A stretch of 47,997 nt of DNA from Spirosoma fluviale. GTDB lineage: Bacteria; Bacteroidota; Bacteroidia; Cytophagales; Spirosomataceae. The DNA is taken from contig CAMCYZ010000004.1 in assembly GCA_945885545.1 (NCBI GenBank), positions 1 through 47,997 of the forward strand. The letters run 5' to 3'. How positions within the stretch are numbered: the first letter of the stretch is position 1; every line of letters starts with the position of its first letter. A program made the position numbers and the translations under genes. Shown one piece after another: positions 8,467 to 16,360 of this stretch. The notes below the pieces were generated by a model. That model did not search any database, had not been told where the DNA came from, and worked only from the letters and a program-made list of their open reading frames with translations.

Positions 8467-9510
8467 ATGATTAGAATAATTTTTAAAAAAATATTCTTCG
8501 TAATCTCCTTTGCAGTATCCCTCAAGGCTAATGCTCAGAGTAAAGTGCTTATTATCAATGACTTCGAGTCTGGGCCAATACCAAAAGTCCCGAATTTTGA
8601 GGATAAAACCAATTGGGCCGCTTTGCCAACTTTGAGAGACATGGCAGACCAAATTCCCCAATCAAAGATTAATCTGAGCGACAACCAAGCCAATGCCGCC
8701 GCTGATGTTTTTTATATCTATCCTACCATTTACACTGAGCTACCAGAAAATGAATATACTTGGAATGCTTCGGTAGAGGATAAAAAACTGAATAGTAAAA
8801 TAGATAACTCGGCCATTAAAAACCAAGCATCGGTTTTTAACGGAAGCTGTAAAGTGTATGCTCCTCGATACCGTCAGGCACATTATTCTGTTTTTTTAAC
8901 CAAGGACTTGATTTCGGCTAAAAAAGCATTAGACTTGGCCTATTCTGATGTTAAATCTGCTTTTGAATATTATCTTAGCCACTTCAATCAAAACAGACCT
9001 ATAGTGATAGCGGCTCACAGTCAAGGTACGCTGCATGCTATTAGACTATTACAAGAGTTTTTCGACGATAAACCACTACAGAATCGACTGGTGACGGCCT
9101 ATTTAGTGGGTATGCCTGTAAACGATAGCTTGTTTAAAAGCATAAAGCTCACTGCAAAATCTGATGAAGTAGGCAAATATGTAAGTTGGAATACTTTTGC
9201 AAATGGATATATTCCGGATTATTATAAAAATGGACTGCATAAGGCACAACTCGTGAATCCAATAAATTGGACCAATGATACTGCTTTTACGGACTATAGC
9301 CTTCACAGAGGAACAGTAGGTTTGAAATTCAAAATCTCGCCCAAAATAGTTTCTGCTAGAACTTCGGGGGGGTTATTATGGATCAAAAAACCAAAGGTTT
9401 TTGGTAAGGCGATGATAAAAACAAAAATATGGCATTTTGCCGATTATAATCTTTTTTGGATGGACATCAGAGAAAACGTAGCTTTGCGGGTGAAAAACTT
9501 TATTGACTAA
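8467..9510 (+). CDS. DUF3089 family alpha/beta-hydrolase-like protein, secreted
   Basis: Recognised as DUF3089 from AADVFYIYPTIYT near the start and the nucleophile elbow AHSQGT, whose serine is S185. The fold is that of lipases and esterases, but the natural substrate is not known. A signal peptide (up to about KANAQ) suggests a periplasmic or envelope location. The C-terminal half carries the family's IPDYYKNG-like and GTVGLKFKI parts, so the 347-aa protein looks complete. The stop codon is two bases before the manC ATG, so both are almost certainly cotranscribed. The pairing could mean work on a mannose-containing envelope glycan, but this is inference from position only. Confidence 0.8.
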   Translation: MIRIIFKKIFFVISFAVSLKANAQSKVLIINDFESGPIPKVPNFEDKTNWAALPTLRDMADQIPQSKINLSDNQANAAADVFYIYPTIYTELPENEYTWNASVEDKKLNSKIDNSAIKNQASVFNGSCKVYAPRYRQAHYSVFLTKDLISAKKALDLAYSDVKSAFEYYLSHFNQNRPIVIAAHSQGTLHAIRLLQEFFDDKPLQNRLVTAYLVGMPVNDSLFKSIKLTAKSDEVGKYVSWNTFANGYIPDYYKNGLHKAQLVNPINWTNDTAFTDYSLHRGTVGLKFKISPKIVSARTSGGLLWIKKPKVFGKAMIKTKIWHFADYNLFWMDIRENVALRVKNFID

Positions 9511-9512
9511 AC

Positions 9513-10586
9513 ATGACCTCAAATAATTTCTTAATCATAATGGCTGGTGGAGTAGGGACAAGATTTTGGCCTTTCAGCCGTCAAACGTTTCCAAAACAAT
9601 TCCACGACATACTTGGAACTGGCCGCACGCTCATTCAGCAGACTGCCGACAGGTTTGTGGGTATTTGTCCCAACGAAAATATATATGTTGTAACCTCTCC
9701 GGAATATTTCGAAATCACGAAGGCTCAGTTGCCTTTTCTGACTGATGATCAAATATTATTGGAGCCAAGTCGCAGAAATACAGCACCTTGTATAGCCTAT
9801 GCCTCATACAAAATAGCAAAGCAAAATGCTAATGCTCAGATAATTGTTGCTCCGTCTGATCATATTATTTTGAAGGAGGAGGAGTTTAGAAACAGGATAA
9901 ATGTTGCTTTGGATTATTCTGCAAAAAATGATGTATTGGTTACATTGGGTATAAAACCAACTCGGCCTGACACGGGTTACGGCTACATTCAGTTTGATGA
10001 TACCGACTCTAATGAGGTAAAAAAAGTGCGTACTTTCACTGAAAAGCCAAACTTAGAACTCGCCGAAATGTTTCTTGCGAGTGGCGATTATGTATGGAAT
10101 GGAGGCATATTTGTGTGGAGTTTAACATCTATAACTGCGGCTTTTGATCAGCACTTGCCCGAAGTGGCCGATGCTTTCAGAATTGCCCAAAAACACTTTT
10201 TCACCGAAAAAGAAAAGGATGCCTTGGATACCGCCTATCCGAGATGCCGCTCCATATCTATAGACAACGGCGTGATGGAAAAGGCAGAAAACGTTTACGT
10301 AGTATTATCTGACATTGGTTGGTCAGACCTTGGGACTTGGAAATCTGTTTATGAAAACTCTGAAAAAGACGAGGTAAATAATGTGATAGATGGTAAAGCA
10401 ATGCTATTCAACGTGGAGGACTGCATTATAAAAACCCCTAAAGACAAGCTGGTAGTTATCAATGACTTAAAGGGTTATATTGTGGCCGAGTTTGACGGGG
10501 TTTTGATGATTTGCAAAAAAGATGACGAGCAAAAAGTAAAAGAATTTGTATCAAAAGCCGAGGCTTATGGTAAGCAGTTTGTGTGA
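9513..10586 (+). CDS. manC: Mannose-1-phosphate guanylyltransferase
   Basis: Makes GDP-mannose from mannose 1-phosphate and GTP in the cytosol, supplying mannose and fucose residues for surface polysaccharides. The nucleotidyltransferase signature GGVGTRFWPFSR (residues 12-23) with PKQF at 27-30 is intact. Further family motifs are EPSRRNTAPC, APSDHII, RPDTGYGYIQ and FTEKP, then GDYVWNGGIFVW. At 357 aa it has the transferase domain only; the C-terminal phosphomannose isomerase part of bifunctional ManC/AlgA enzymes is absent. It starts two bases after the DUF3089 stop and is followed by a terminator. The symbol follows the common name for this activity; manC1 or cpsB are alternatives. Confidence 0.93.
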   Translation: MTSNNFLIIMAGGVGTRFWPFSRQTFPKQFHDILGTGRTLIQQTADRFVGICPNENIYVVTSPEYFEITKAQLPFLTDDQILLEPSRRNTAPCIAYASYKIAKQNANAQIIVAPSDHIILKEEEFRNRINVALDYSAKNDVLVTLGIKPTRPDTGYGYIQFDDTDSNEVKKVRTFTEKPNLELAEMFLASGDYVWNGGIFVWSLTSITAAFDQHLPEVADAFRIAQKHFFTEKEKDALDTAYPRCRSISIDNGVMEKAENVYVVLSDIGWSDLGTWKSVYENSEKDEVNNVIDGKAMLFNVEDCIIKTPKDKLVVINDLKGYIVAEFDGVLMICKKDDEQKVKEFVSKAEAYGKQFV

Positions 10587-10615
10587 TTATGCTACTTTGA
10601 AAGATATACTAGGAG

Positions 10616-10647
10616 AGCTTGCAATAGAAATATTGTGGGCTTTTTTT
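10616..10647 (+). terminator. Intrinsic terminator after manC
   Basis: Arms AGCTTGCAATA (10616-10626) and TATTGTGGGCT (10631-10641) pair over 11 bp with three G-U pairs around a GAAA loop, followed by seven T. Confidence 0.8.
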
Positions 10648-10727
10648 GTGAAAATATTTTAGAAATTAGAATCAAAAGAAAAAGTTAGGTCTAATAATTC
10701 GGTGCATAATGTGTATTTCGAATTCCA

Positions 10728-11387
10728 TCAAACCACTCCCTTCCTCCACTTCCTCGTCCATTCCACTGCACCAAAAACCGCAATAATGCAGAATGCAAAA
10801 TAGAGAAGTGAATATAGTTTTACATCTTTCACAAAATACATATATGTACTGATTATGTCTATGGCGAGCCACATCCACCAAGCTTCTAATTTCTTTTTCA
10901 TAAGCATAAACGTGGCCACAATACTCATAACGGTAGTAAAACTATCCAAATAGGGAAATGCACTAGGCTGACTAAATAGATTTGGGAATATTTCGTGAAG
11001 GTTGTTGGAGAAAGTACCCATCAAAGAGGTGGCTATTAACCCAGCAGCAATGAGTATTGCGGAAGTTTTTGGCTCCAATTTTGTGATTTTTAGTTCGTTT
11101 TTTTGATTGGCGTTTTCAACTTTCGGGAATTTCCACAGCCAAAAACCGATGATGTTGGTAATAAAGAAGAAGCCTTGTAGAAACATATCAGGGTAAAGCT
11201 GAATTTGGTAAAACATAACACAAGCCAAACATACATTTACCAAACCCAAAATCCAAGACCAAACATTCTCCTTCACCGAAAGCCAAACCGCCAAAGCACC
11301 GGAAATAGTTGCCCAGAACTCCAAATGGCTCATTTCATAGCCCCAAATGGAGAAGAAGATATTTTTTATATCGAAAAAACTAGGCAA
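10728..11387 (-). CDS. pnuC: Nicotinamide riboside transporter PnuC
   Basis: Seven-helix inner-membrane protein that admits nicotinamide riboside for NAD synthesis by facilitated diffusion. Family features: an N-terminal amphipathic piece (FFDIKNIFFSIWGYEMSHLEF), WSWILGLVNV, QLYPDMFLQGFFFITNIIGFW, and the C-terminal set EAWWMWLAIDIISTYMYFVK with KLYSLLYF and a final W. At 219 aa it is typical. The first ATG is kept because E. coli PnuC has a matching N-terminal piece; a later ATG at 11333 would remove it. The start overlaps the end of the DUF2480 gene by 8 bp, so both lie in the same minus-strand operon. No NadR-type kinase gene is nearby. Confidence 0.92.
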   Translation of the reverse strand: MPSFFDIKNIFFSIWGYEMSHLEFWATISGALAVWLSVKENVWSWILGLVNVCLACVMFYQIQLYPDMFLQGFFFITNIIGFWLWKFPKVENANQKNELKITKLEPKTSAILIAAGLIATSLMGTFSNNLHEIFPNLFSQPSAFPYLDSFTTVMSIVATFMLMKKKLEAWWMWLAIDIISTYMYFVKDVKLYSLLYFAFCIIAVFGAVEWTRKWRKGVV

Positions 11388-11895
11388 CTACTTTTGATTT
11401 AAATAATGGAACCGTACTACAAGGCTCGCCAAACATCAAGCTTTTTACAATTGGTTTGAGTCGGCGAGTAAGTTCTACATAAACATAAGTCGGAATCTGA
11501 GCATTGCTGCATCCTTTTACTACTATTCTTTGGTCTTTAAATTGGGCTAAATCTAGGTCATTCAGTGCTTTTTCATAGAGTTTTTTCTCCAAATCTTCCA
11601 AACTTCCAAAAACCACCATATTGGCAAAAGGCTCTAGTTGAATAGCCAAAAGCATATATGCCCATGTGGGCACAATGGCATCTTCCGAGCAGATAATGGC
11701 CACATTCTTACCAGTGTATTCTGTCCAGTCTTTTGCTTTCAAAAACTCTCGAAAATCTTTTTCTTTAAGAATCAATCCCATAAAAAGATTCTCCTTGATA
11801 TCGTAAACCACACGCTCGCCTTGGTGGAAATATTCCTCTAAATCAAACGAGATTAAGCCACTATTGGCCACTTTATTTATTATTTCTGCCTCCAT
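11380..11895 (-). CDS. DUF2480 family protein
   Basis: Small cytosolic protein of a family known mainly from Bacteroidota and without known function. Recognised by VANSGLISFDLEEYFHQGER near the start, CSEDAIVPTWAYMLLAIQLEPFA in the middle, and a second related half VKGCSNAQIPTYVYVELTRRLKP ending SLMFGEPCSTVPLFK. The two halves (IVPTWAYMLL and QIPTYVYVEL, each after a C-S pair) look like an internal repeat. At 171 aa it is full length. It starts 6 bp after the upstream membrane-protein gene and overlaps pnuC by 8 bp. Confidence 0.85.
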   Translation of the reverse strand: MEAEIINKVANSGLISFDLEEYFHQGERVVYDIKENLFMGLILKEKDFREFLKAKDWTEYTGKNVAIICSEDAIVPTWAYMLLAIQLEPFANMVVFGSLEDLEKKLYEKALNDLDLAQFKDQRIVVKGCSNAQIPTYVYVELTRRLKPIVKSLMFGEPCSTVPLFKSKVVA

Positions 11896-11901
11896 TTTTT
11901 T

Positions 11902-12795
11902 TCAGTTTTCTTCTTCGGTTTCAGCAACCAAAATTACTTTTTCTAACTCAACTGGTCTTGCTTCAAAATAGTTTTTTGCAGCTACTTGTGTACTTATTTT
12001 TAGAAATGTTCGGCCAAAAACAAAAATTTGTTGAACCAAAAACATCACAAAAATTGTAGTTCCCGAGTGCATTCCTATCAAACTATCTATGCCCAAATAA
12101 ACCACAGAGAGTATAATACCTAGAACAATAATCAACCAAAAAAGTGCGATAGCTGTTGGCCTTTTAAAAATATAGCTAAAGGCTTTCCAAAATGCACCAA
12201 AAGGGGAAAGTGTTGTTGATTTGAACAACATCACCCTGCCATAATCGCCCATAATGACCACAAAGCCAACAAAATATGCAAGAATAAGCACGGGCGGAAT
12301 CATCCACAAAATATAGTCTTTCTCACTACCACCCTCGGCTATTGCCGCAAAAATGAAGAAAAACATACCAGCCAAAGACACCAAAACCATCAAAAAGATG
12401 AAAAGAAATATCAAAAGCATAGCAAAGCGGCCAAAATACTGTGCCGAGGCTTCAAAAAAACGAGGAAACTTGAATTTGTATTGATTGGTTGCATCTAAAA
12501 TACCACCTGCAAAGAAGGTATTGAGCAACAGATACACCATGCCCAAAGTAAAAATTAATGGCAAAAACGGTCTAAAAGCATTCTGACTTTGGTGGAAAAA
12601 GTCTGTGAAAATCATAAAATCAAAGTCGGCAGCGAGCTTATCCAATGCCACCGAGGTGTTGGCTTCATTCAGAAATGTCACATAAAAAGGCCTAGCCACC
12701 ACCATAGACAGCACAAAACCTACGGCGTACAAGAAAAACACCAAGCGTGGTTTTTGTGCTATTTCATTAAATGTTTTTGTTAATATTCTTGTCAT
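11902..12795 (-). CDS. Hypothetical six-helix integral membrane protein
   Basis: Not recognised as a named family. Six strongly hydrophobic segments are visible, near residues 17-38, 77-102, 122-150, 163-188, 211-236 and 245-265. A soluble stretch with TSVALDKLAADFDFMIFTDF follows helix 1, and a short acidic tail (VETEEEN) ends the protein. The layout resembles DUF-type membrane proteins with a repeated two-helix unit, which often have no known role. It lies 3 bp after the stop of the broken DUF1016 gene and 6 bp before the DUF2480 start, so it is cotranscribed with them. Confidence 0.7.
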   Translation of the reverse strand: MTRILTKTFNEIAQKPRLVFFLYAVGFVLSMVVARPFYVTFLNEANTSVALDKLAADFDFMIFTDFFHQSQNAFRPFLPLIFTLGMVYLLLNTFFAGGILDATNQYKFKFPRFFEASAQYFGRFAMLLIFLFIFLMVLVSLAGMFFFIFAAIAEGGSEKDYILWMIPPVLILAYFVGFVVIMGDYGRVMLFKSTTLSPFGAFWKAFSYIFKRPTAIALFWLIIVLGIILSVVYLGIDSLIGMHSGTTIFVMFLVQQIFVFGRTFLKISTQVAAKNYFEARPVELEKVILVAETEEEN

Positions 12796-12798
12796 CTT

Positions 12799-13795
12799 TT
12801 ATAATTCTAATTTTCTAAGTTCTTTGGTGAGTTCATCCAACAATTGTTTTTCGGTTGGAAGATACATTTGGTATTTACTGGCAAAAATACTAGTATTATT
12901 TTCAGGTAAAGTAATTTTAACTACGTCATCGTTTTTATCGGCACACAGCAATATTCCAATGGTCTTGTTTTTAAAGTCTTGCTTTTCTATCCTGTCAAAA
13001 TAGTTTACATACATTTGCAGTTGTCCAATATCCTGATGCGTGAGCTTTTCAGTTTTAATCTCAATAATTACAAAACATTGCAACAAACGATTGTAGAAAA
13101 CCAAATCCACAAAGAAATCGTCACCCTCCAAATGAATTCGCTTTTGTCTGGCCACAAACGAAAATCCATTACCTAGCTCTAATAAGAACTCTTGTAGGTT
13201 TGTAATAATTGCCTGCTCAAAATCCTTTTCATAATAGGCGGTTTCTTTTTCAATCCCAAAAACTCTAAAGCCATTGGGTTTTTTATGTTTTTTTTCACTT
13301 CCGAAGGTCTTTTTTCATTTCTTGGCACCTCTATCACTGACTTTACATCATTGCTAGTTTCAGTGTCTCAAACAGCTGACTGTTAATTTGTCTTTCCAGT
13401 TGCCTCGCCGTCCAGTTGTTTTTCTCAGATTCCGCCAAATAAAATTCTCTTTTGTCCTCACTTTCGATTCTGATGAAGTTGCGATAACGAGTCCAACTGA
13501 ATTTTGAACGCAGTGCGTTCAAAATTGGAAAGACCCTAAAAAACTGTCTAAACAAATTCAATTGCCGGAAAGAAAAACCGGACCCAAAAAGAGGCTCCAA
13601 TTCTTCTGATAGCGATTTTATAAGAAAAGTCCCATGAGCAGCTCTTTCTTTTCCCGATTGTTCCTCTTCAAAAATAACCTTACCAATTTGCCAGTACATC
13701 AACACACGTTCAAAATCGACAGACCTTATCGCTCTGTCCTGAGCGTTAGCGATAATAGATTTTATTTGAAATATTAAATCTCTCCGTAATTCCAT
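12799..13795 (-). pseudogene. DUF1016 (YhcG-type) PDDEXK nuclease gene broken by two frameshifts
   Basis: The N-terminal DUF1016 helical domain is encoded at 13795-13343 (RSVDFERVLMYWQIGKVIFE through WTARQLERQI). A middle segment in a second frame reads NDVKSVIEVPRNE, then KNIKNPMALEFLGL. The C-terminal nuclease domain in a third frame reads EKDFEQAIITNLQEFLLELG and then FFVDLVFYNRLLQCF with the D...E-I-K motif of PDDEXK enzymes. Each change of frame equals the loss of one base: near 13353, after ETLKLA, and in an A5 tract near 13246-13250. Restoring both would give one frame of about 332 aa, the usual length for the family. Such proteins are linked to restriction or phage defence. Sequencing error is the alternative to real decay. 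Confidence 0.88.
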
Positions 13796-13814
13796 AAAAT
13801 TCGTCTCAGTTTAT

Positions 13815-14141
13815 TCACCCCAGCTTTGGATTATTCTTGTGTCTGTCAAAATCCCGCTTGGTTTTTTTCTCCAGATTTTTCACAAGAGCATCGTTTAAAT
13901 CTATGCCCGTTTGATTGGCCAAGCAGATCAGCACAAACAACACATCGGCCATTTCATCGCCCAAATCCTTGTTTTTGTCCGATTCTTTTTCGGACTGCTC
14001 ACCATATCTGCGGGCCATTATTCGGGCCACTTCGCCCACTTCTTCCATCAGTATAGCCGTGTTTGTGAGTTCATTGAAATACCTCACCCCAACGGTTTTA
14101 ATCCATTCATCTACAATGTTTTGTGCTTCTTTTATCTGCAT
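13815..14141 (-). CDS. MazG-like nucleotide pyrophosphohydrolase
   Basis: Predicted to hydrolyse (d)NTPs to the monophosphate and pyrophosphate. The single MazG domain shows both metal-binding motifs: EEVGE (E33, E34, E37) and DEMADVLFVL (E63, D66), separated by a basic stretch (MARRYGEQSEKESDKNKDLG). At 108 aa it is a one-domain form, closer to the short MazG/dCTPase group than to E. coli MazG with two domains. It follows the upstream secreted protein gene by 3 bp and precedes the broken nuclease gene by 19 bp, in one minus-strand cluster. The nucleotide preferred cannot be told from the sequence. Confidence 0.88.
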   Translation of the reverse strand: MQIKEAQNIVDEWIKTVGVRYFNELTNTAILMEEVGEVARIMARRYGEQSEKESDKNKDLGDEMADVLFVLICLANQTGIDLNDALVKNLEKKTKRDFDRHKNNPKLG

Positions 14142-14144
14142 GGT

Positions 14145-14702
14145 TTACTTTTTGGCAGGTGGCGAAATCATGATATGTGCCCTATGCGTACCCGGATCCA
14201 TAATCCATGGAGCTCCGGGCACCACTTCCTTTAGCGGCAGGCCTGTAGATGCCGCCGTTGCCCAAGGAATATACACCACATAGCGATAGTTGGCCTTTTC
14301 TAAACTTTCACCGCTCAAAATATGTAGCGTAGATGGATTCTTGGGCATTTTCAATTTACCCTTTTTGGCCTCGGCCTCACGTATGTCAAAAACCTCTTGA
14401 AACGACTTGTTCTCTTTTTGCAACACACGGCCCCGAGCCATAAAAGGCTCCAAATCTTGGTGATAGCACGACACACTGAAACCCTTTTTGTTGGGGTCGT
14501 CAGCCAAACAAATATATCCGCTACCTCCTTTTTGTAGCACTAGCATTTCGCCTTCCGCATTGTATCCCCAAATTTTGGCGTTCGTTCTATCAGCTTCTGG
14601 CAAAGCCATAGTTGCCTCTTTTATTTGCTGCTCATTGGGTAAAACCTGAGCAAAAACACCAGTTGAAAACAGAAAACCGCAACAAAACATCAACTTTTTC
14701 AT
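14145..14702 (-). CDS. Secreted protein of unknown function
   Basis: Not recognised. A clear signal peptide (MKKLMFCCGFLFSTGVFAQ) begins at the ATG at 14702, so the frame extending to 14768 is not used. The mature part is about 165 residues. It contains a charged helix-like stretch (FQEVFDIREAEAKKGKLKMP) and a C-terminal segment with the run YVVYIPWATAASTGLPLK and then PGAPWIMDPGTHRAHIMI, dense in Gly, Pro, His and Trp and likely the conserved core. Two cysteines (CLADD and SCYHQD) could pair in the periplasm. It is the first gene of a six-gene minus-strand cluster that ends with pnuC. Confidence 0.65.
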   Translation of the reverse strand: MKKLMFCCGFLFSTGVFAQVLPNEQQIKEATMALPEADRTNAKIWGYNAEGEMLVLQKGGSGYICLADDPNKKGFSVSCYHQDLEPFMARGRVLQKENKSFQEVFDIREAEAKKGKLKMPKNPSTLHILSGESLEKANYRYVVYIPWATAASTGLPLKEVVPGAPWIMDPGTHRAHIMISPPAKK

Positions 14703-14861
14703 ACCATTAAAATTTAAATTTGTAAAAAAATAAGGGCGAATACCTTGTTCTGATGGCATCAAATCCAAGGGTAGGGGTTTTGGCCTTTACTCCACCACGC
14801 CTCCTGAGGGGGGTAAGGGTTATATCATTTTCGCAGTATAACAAACCGCAAAGAACAAAGA

Positions 14862-14963
14862 TAACAAGTAAAGCGATTTTTCAAATCGCTTGTGAAATAG
14901 TTTTCAACTTGAAGTACCTTTCCTTTTGTTTAACCAAGTAAAGCGATTATCCAAATCGTTGAA
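14862..14963. repeat. Two related hairpins with AAGCGATTT core
   Basis: 14871-14891 is a perfect 9-bp hairpin (AAGCGATTT-TTC-AAATCGCTT). 14941-14960 is a degenerate copy (AAGCGATTA-TCC-AAATCGTT, with a bulged G). Both are preceded by CAAGTA, so about 30 bp repeats directly with a 70-bp period. A third relative lies at 16054-16079 on the other side of the next gene. The rest of the 14703-15075 gap holds a G-rich patch near 14805-14819 and no gene. Confidence 0.75.
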
Positions 14964-15035
14964 AAAAAACACTATCCGACTTTTCCGACTTTTGTTATGA
15001 AAAATCGAAATGCACTTATAAACCCATTTTTTTCG

Positions 15036-15043
15036 TAATTTTG
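15036..15043 (+). promoter_or_regulatory. Promoter core (TAnnTTTG) of the S1/P1-type gene
   Basis: TAATTTTG matches the Bacteroidota -7 element and lies 32 bp before the ATG at 15076. No TTG at the right distance upstream was found. Confidence 0.4.
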
Positions 15044-15075
15044 ATTCTTTAAACCATTCTAAAATTAAACATTCC

Positions 15076-16053
15076 ATGAAGCGAATAGGCTTAGTATCGG
15101 TAGCAACTCTTTTCATAGTATTTTTAAGTTCGTGGGGCATGTGGGGGCATTATGCCATCAATCAATCGGCCATATTCTCGCTTCCTCAGCCAATGGCATC
15201 GTTTTTCTATCGTCATATCGATTTTATCTCTGAGGGAGGCAACCTTCCAGATGTTCGAAAATATAGTCACCTAAAAGACAAAGCCGAAAATCCTCGTCAT
15301 TTTATCGATATTGAAGACTTTGGCAAAATACCTTTTGACAGTATTCGTACCCGTAAATGGGATGAAAAAAGTCTCCAAAAGTGGGGTAATTTACCTTGGT
15401 TCATGAGTGATACCTACAAAAGTCTTGTAAATTCCATGAAAAATGGTCGTCGCACAGAAACTTTGTTTTCGGCCGCCGAACTGGGGCATTACTTGGCTGA
15501 TGCCCACATGCCGCTCCATACGTCATCTAACCACGACGGCCAACTGACCAACCAAAGAGGCATTCATGCACACTGGGAAGCCCTTTTGGTAGAACGATAC
15601 GGCAAAGGCTACAACCTCAAAGTTGAGCCGGCAACATACATCAGCAACGTGGATTCTGAAATCTGGAATATCATCAAAGATACCCACAGCCTCGTGGATA
15701 CACTTTTAGCAATAGACCGAAAACTAAGAAGTGAATTTCCAGTCGACCAACTTTATGAAAAAGACAAAGACGGCAAAGTGGTAAAGAATAAATTTGGGCA
15801 GTGGGTATTTACCAAAGAATACTCGGCGTTGTTGCACAAGTCGCTGAACGGCATGGTAGAAAAACAAATGCGGAAATCCATTCAGCAAGTGAGCAATTTT
15901 TGGTACACTGCTTGGGTAGATGCAGGAAAGCCCGATTTATCAGCCATGGAACAACCTGAATTGTTGAAAAGAATCAACAAACAGTACAAGAAAGATGTTA
16001 AGATTTGGCAAGGTGGCCAATTGCCTTATCAATATATGGAGAAAGAATATTAG
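15076..16053 (+). CDS. S1/P1 nuclease or zinc-dependent phospholipase C family protein, secreted
   Basis: Predicted tri-zinc phosphodiesterase acting outside the cytoplasm. In this superfamily the mature N-terminus is a zinc-binding Trp followed by a His a few residues later; here the signal peptide should end before W20 (SSWGMWGH), with H25 next. Other ligand motifs are ENPRHFIDIED, HYLADAHMPLHTSSNHDGQ and GIHAHWE, giving the His/Asp/Glu set. At 325 aa it fits the family. It may cut nucleic acid (3'-nucleotidase/nuclease) or phospholipid; these cannot be separated by eye. The gene stands alone, bracketed by related hairpins at 14871-14891 and 16054-16079. Confidence 0.82.
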   Translation: MKRIGLVSVATLFIVFLSSWGMWGHYAINQSAIFSLPQPMASFFYRHIDFISEGGNLPDVRKYSHLKDKAENPRHFIDIEDFGKIPFDSIRTRKWDEKSLQKWGNLPWFMSDTYKSLVNSMKNGRRTETLFSAAELGHYLADAHMPLHTSSNHDGQLTNQRGIHAHWEALLVERYGKGYNLKVEPATYISNVDSEIWNIIKDTHSLVDTLLAIDRKLRSEFPVDQLYEKDKDGKVVKNKFGQWVFTKEYSALLHKSLNGMVEKQMRKSIQQVSNFWYTAWVDAGKPDLSAMEQPELLKRINKQYKKDVKIWQGGQLPYQYMEKEY

Positions 16054-16079
16054 TAGAGCGATTTTTCTAAATCGCTCTA
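16054..16079 (+). repeat. Perfect hairpin directly after the S1/P1-type gene
   Basis: Arms TAGAGCGATTT (16054-16064) and AAATCGCTCTA (16069-16079) with a 4-nt loop begin right after the stop codon. The core matches the hairpins upstream of the gene. No T-run follows, so termination may be weak. Confidence 0.75.
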
Positions 16080-16129
16080 TTCTGCTTGAAATTATATCTA
16101 TCAGCACTTTCAAATACGGCTTAAATGTC

Positions 16130-16246
16130 GCCAACATTGTTCGACCCTTTCAGTGTCGTTTCAGCTTCTATAAATGCTTTTCACCCCGAGCGAGGTGTCG
16201 CCCCAGTTTTATTCGGGGCTATTCATATTTGACCCTTTAAGGGTCA
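16130..16246. repeat. Cluster of short intergenic hairpins
   Basis: In the 280-bp gap after the S1/P1-type gene several short inverted repeats follow each other: GAC-CCTTTCAGT-GTC near 16143-16157, CACC...GGTG near 16182-16197, GCCCC...GGGGC near 16200-16219, and GACCCTT-T-AAGGGTC at 16231-16245. No coding potential was seen. It looks like REP-type repeat material. Confidence 0.5.
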
Positions 16247-16360
16247 TGGTGGCAGCAATTTGAAAAATTCCTGTGAGATAAATAAATTCTATTTTTGACC
16301 CTTACATTTTTGGTTTTCAAAATAGAATAATAGTTTTTTTAGCTATTCAAAAAATCGTTG

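Noticed and set aside
13815-14283. Overlapping plus-strand frames opposite MazG
   Set aside because: Shadows of the MazG and secreted-protein genes; composition rich in His, Cys and Pro, typical of antisense frames.
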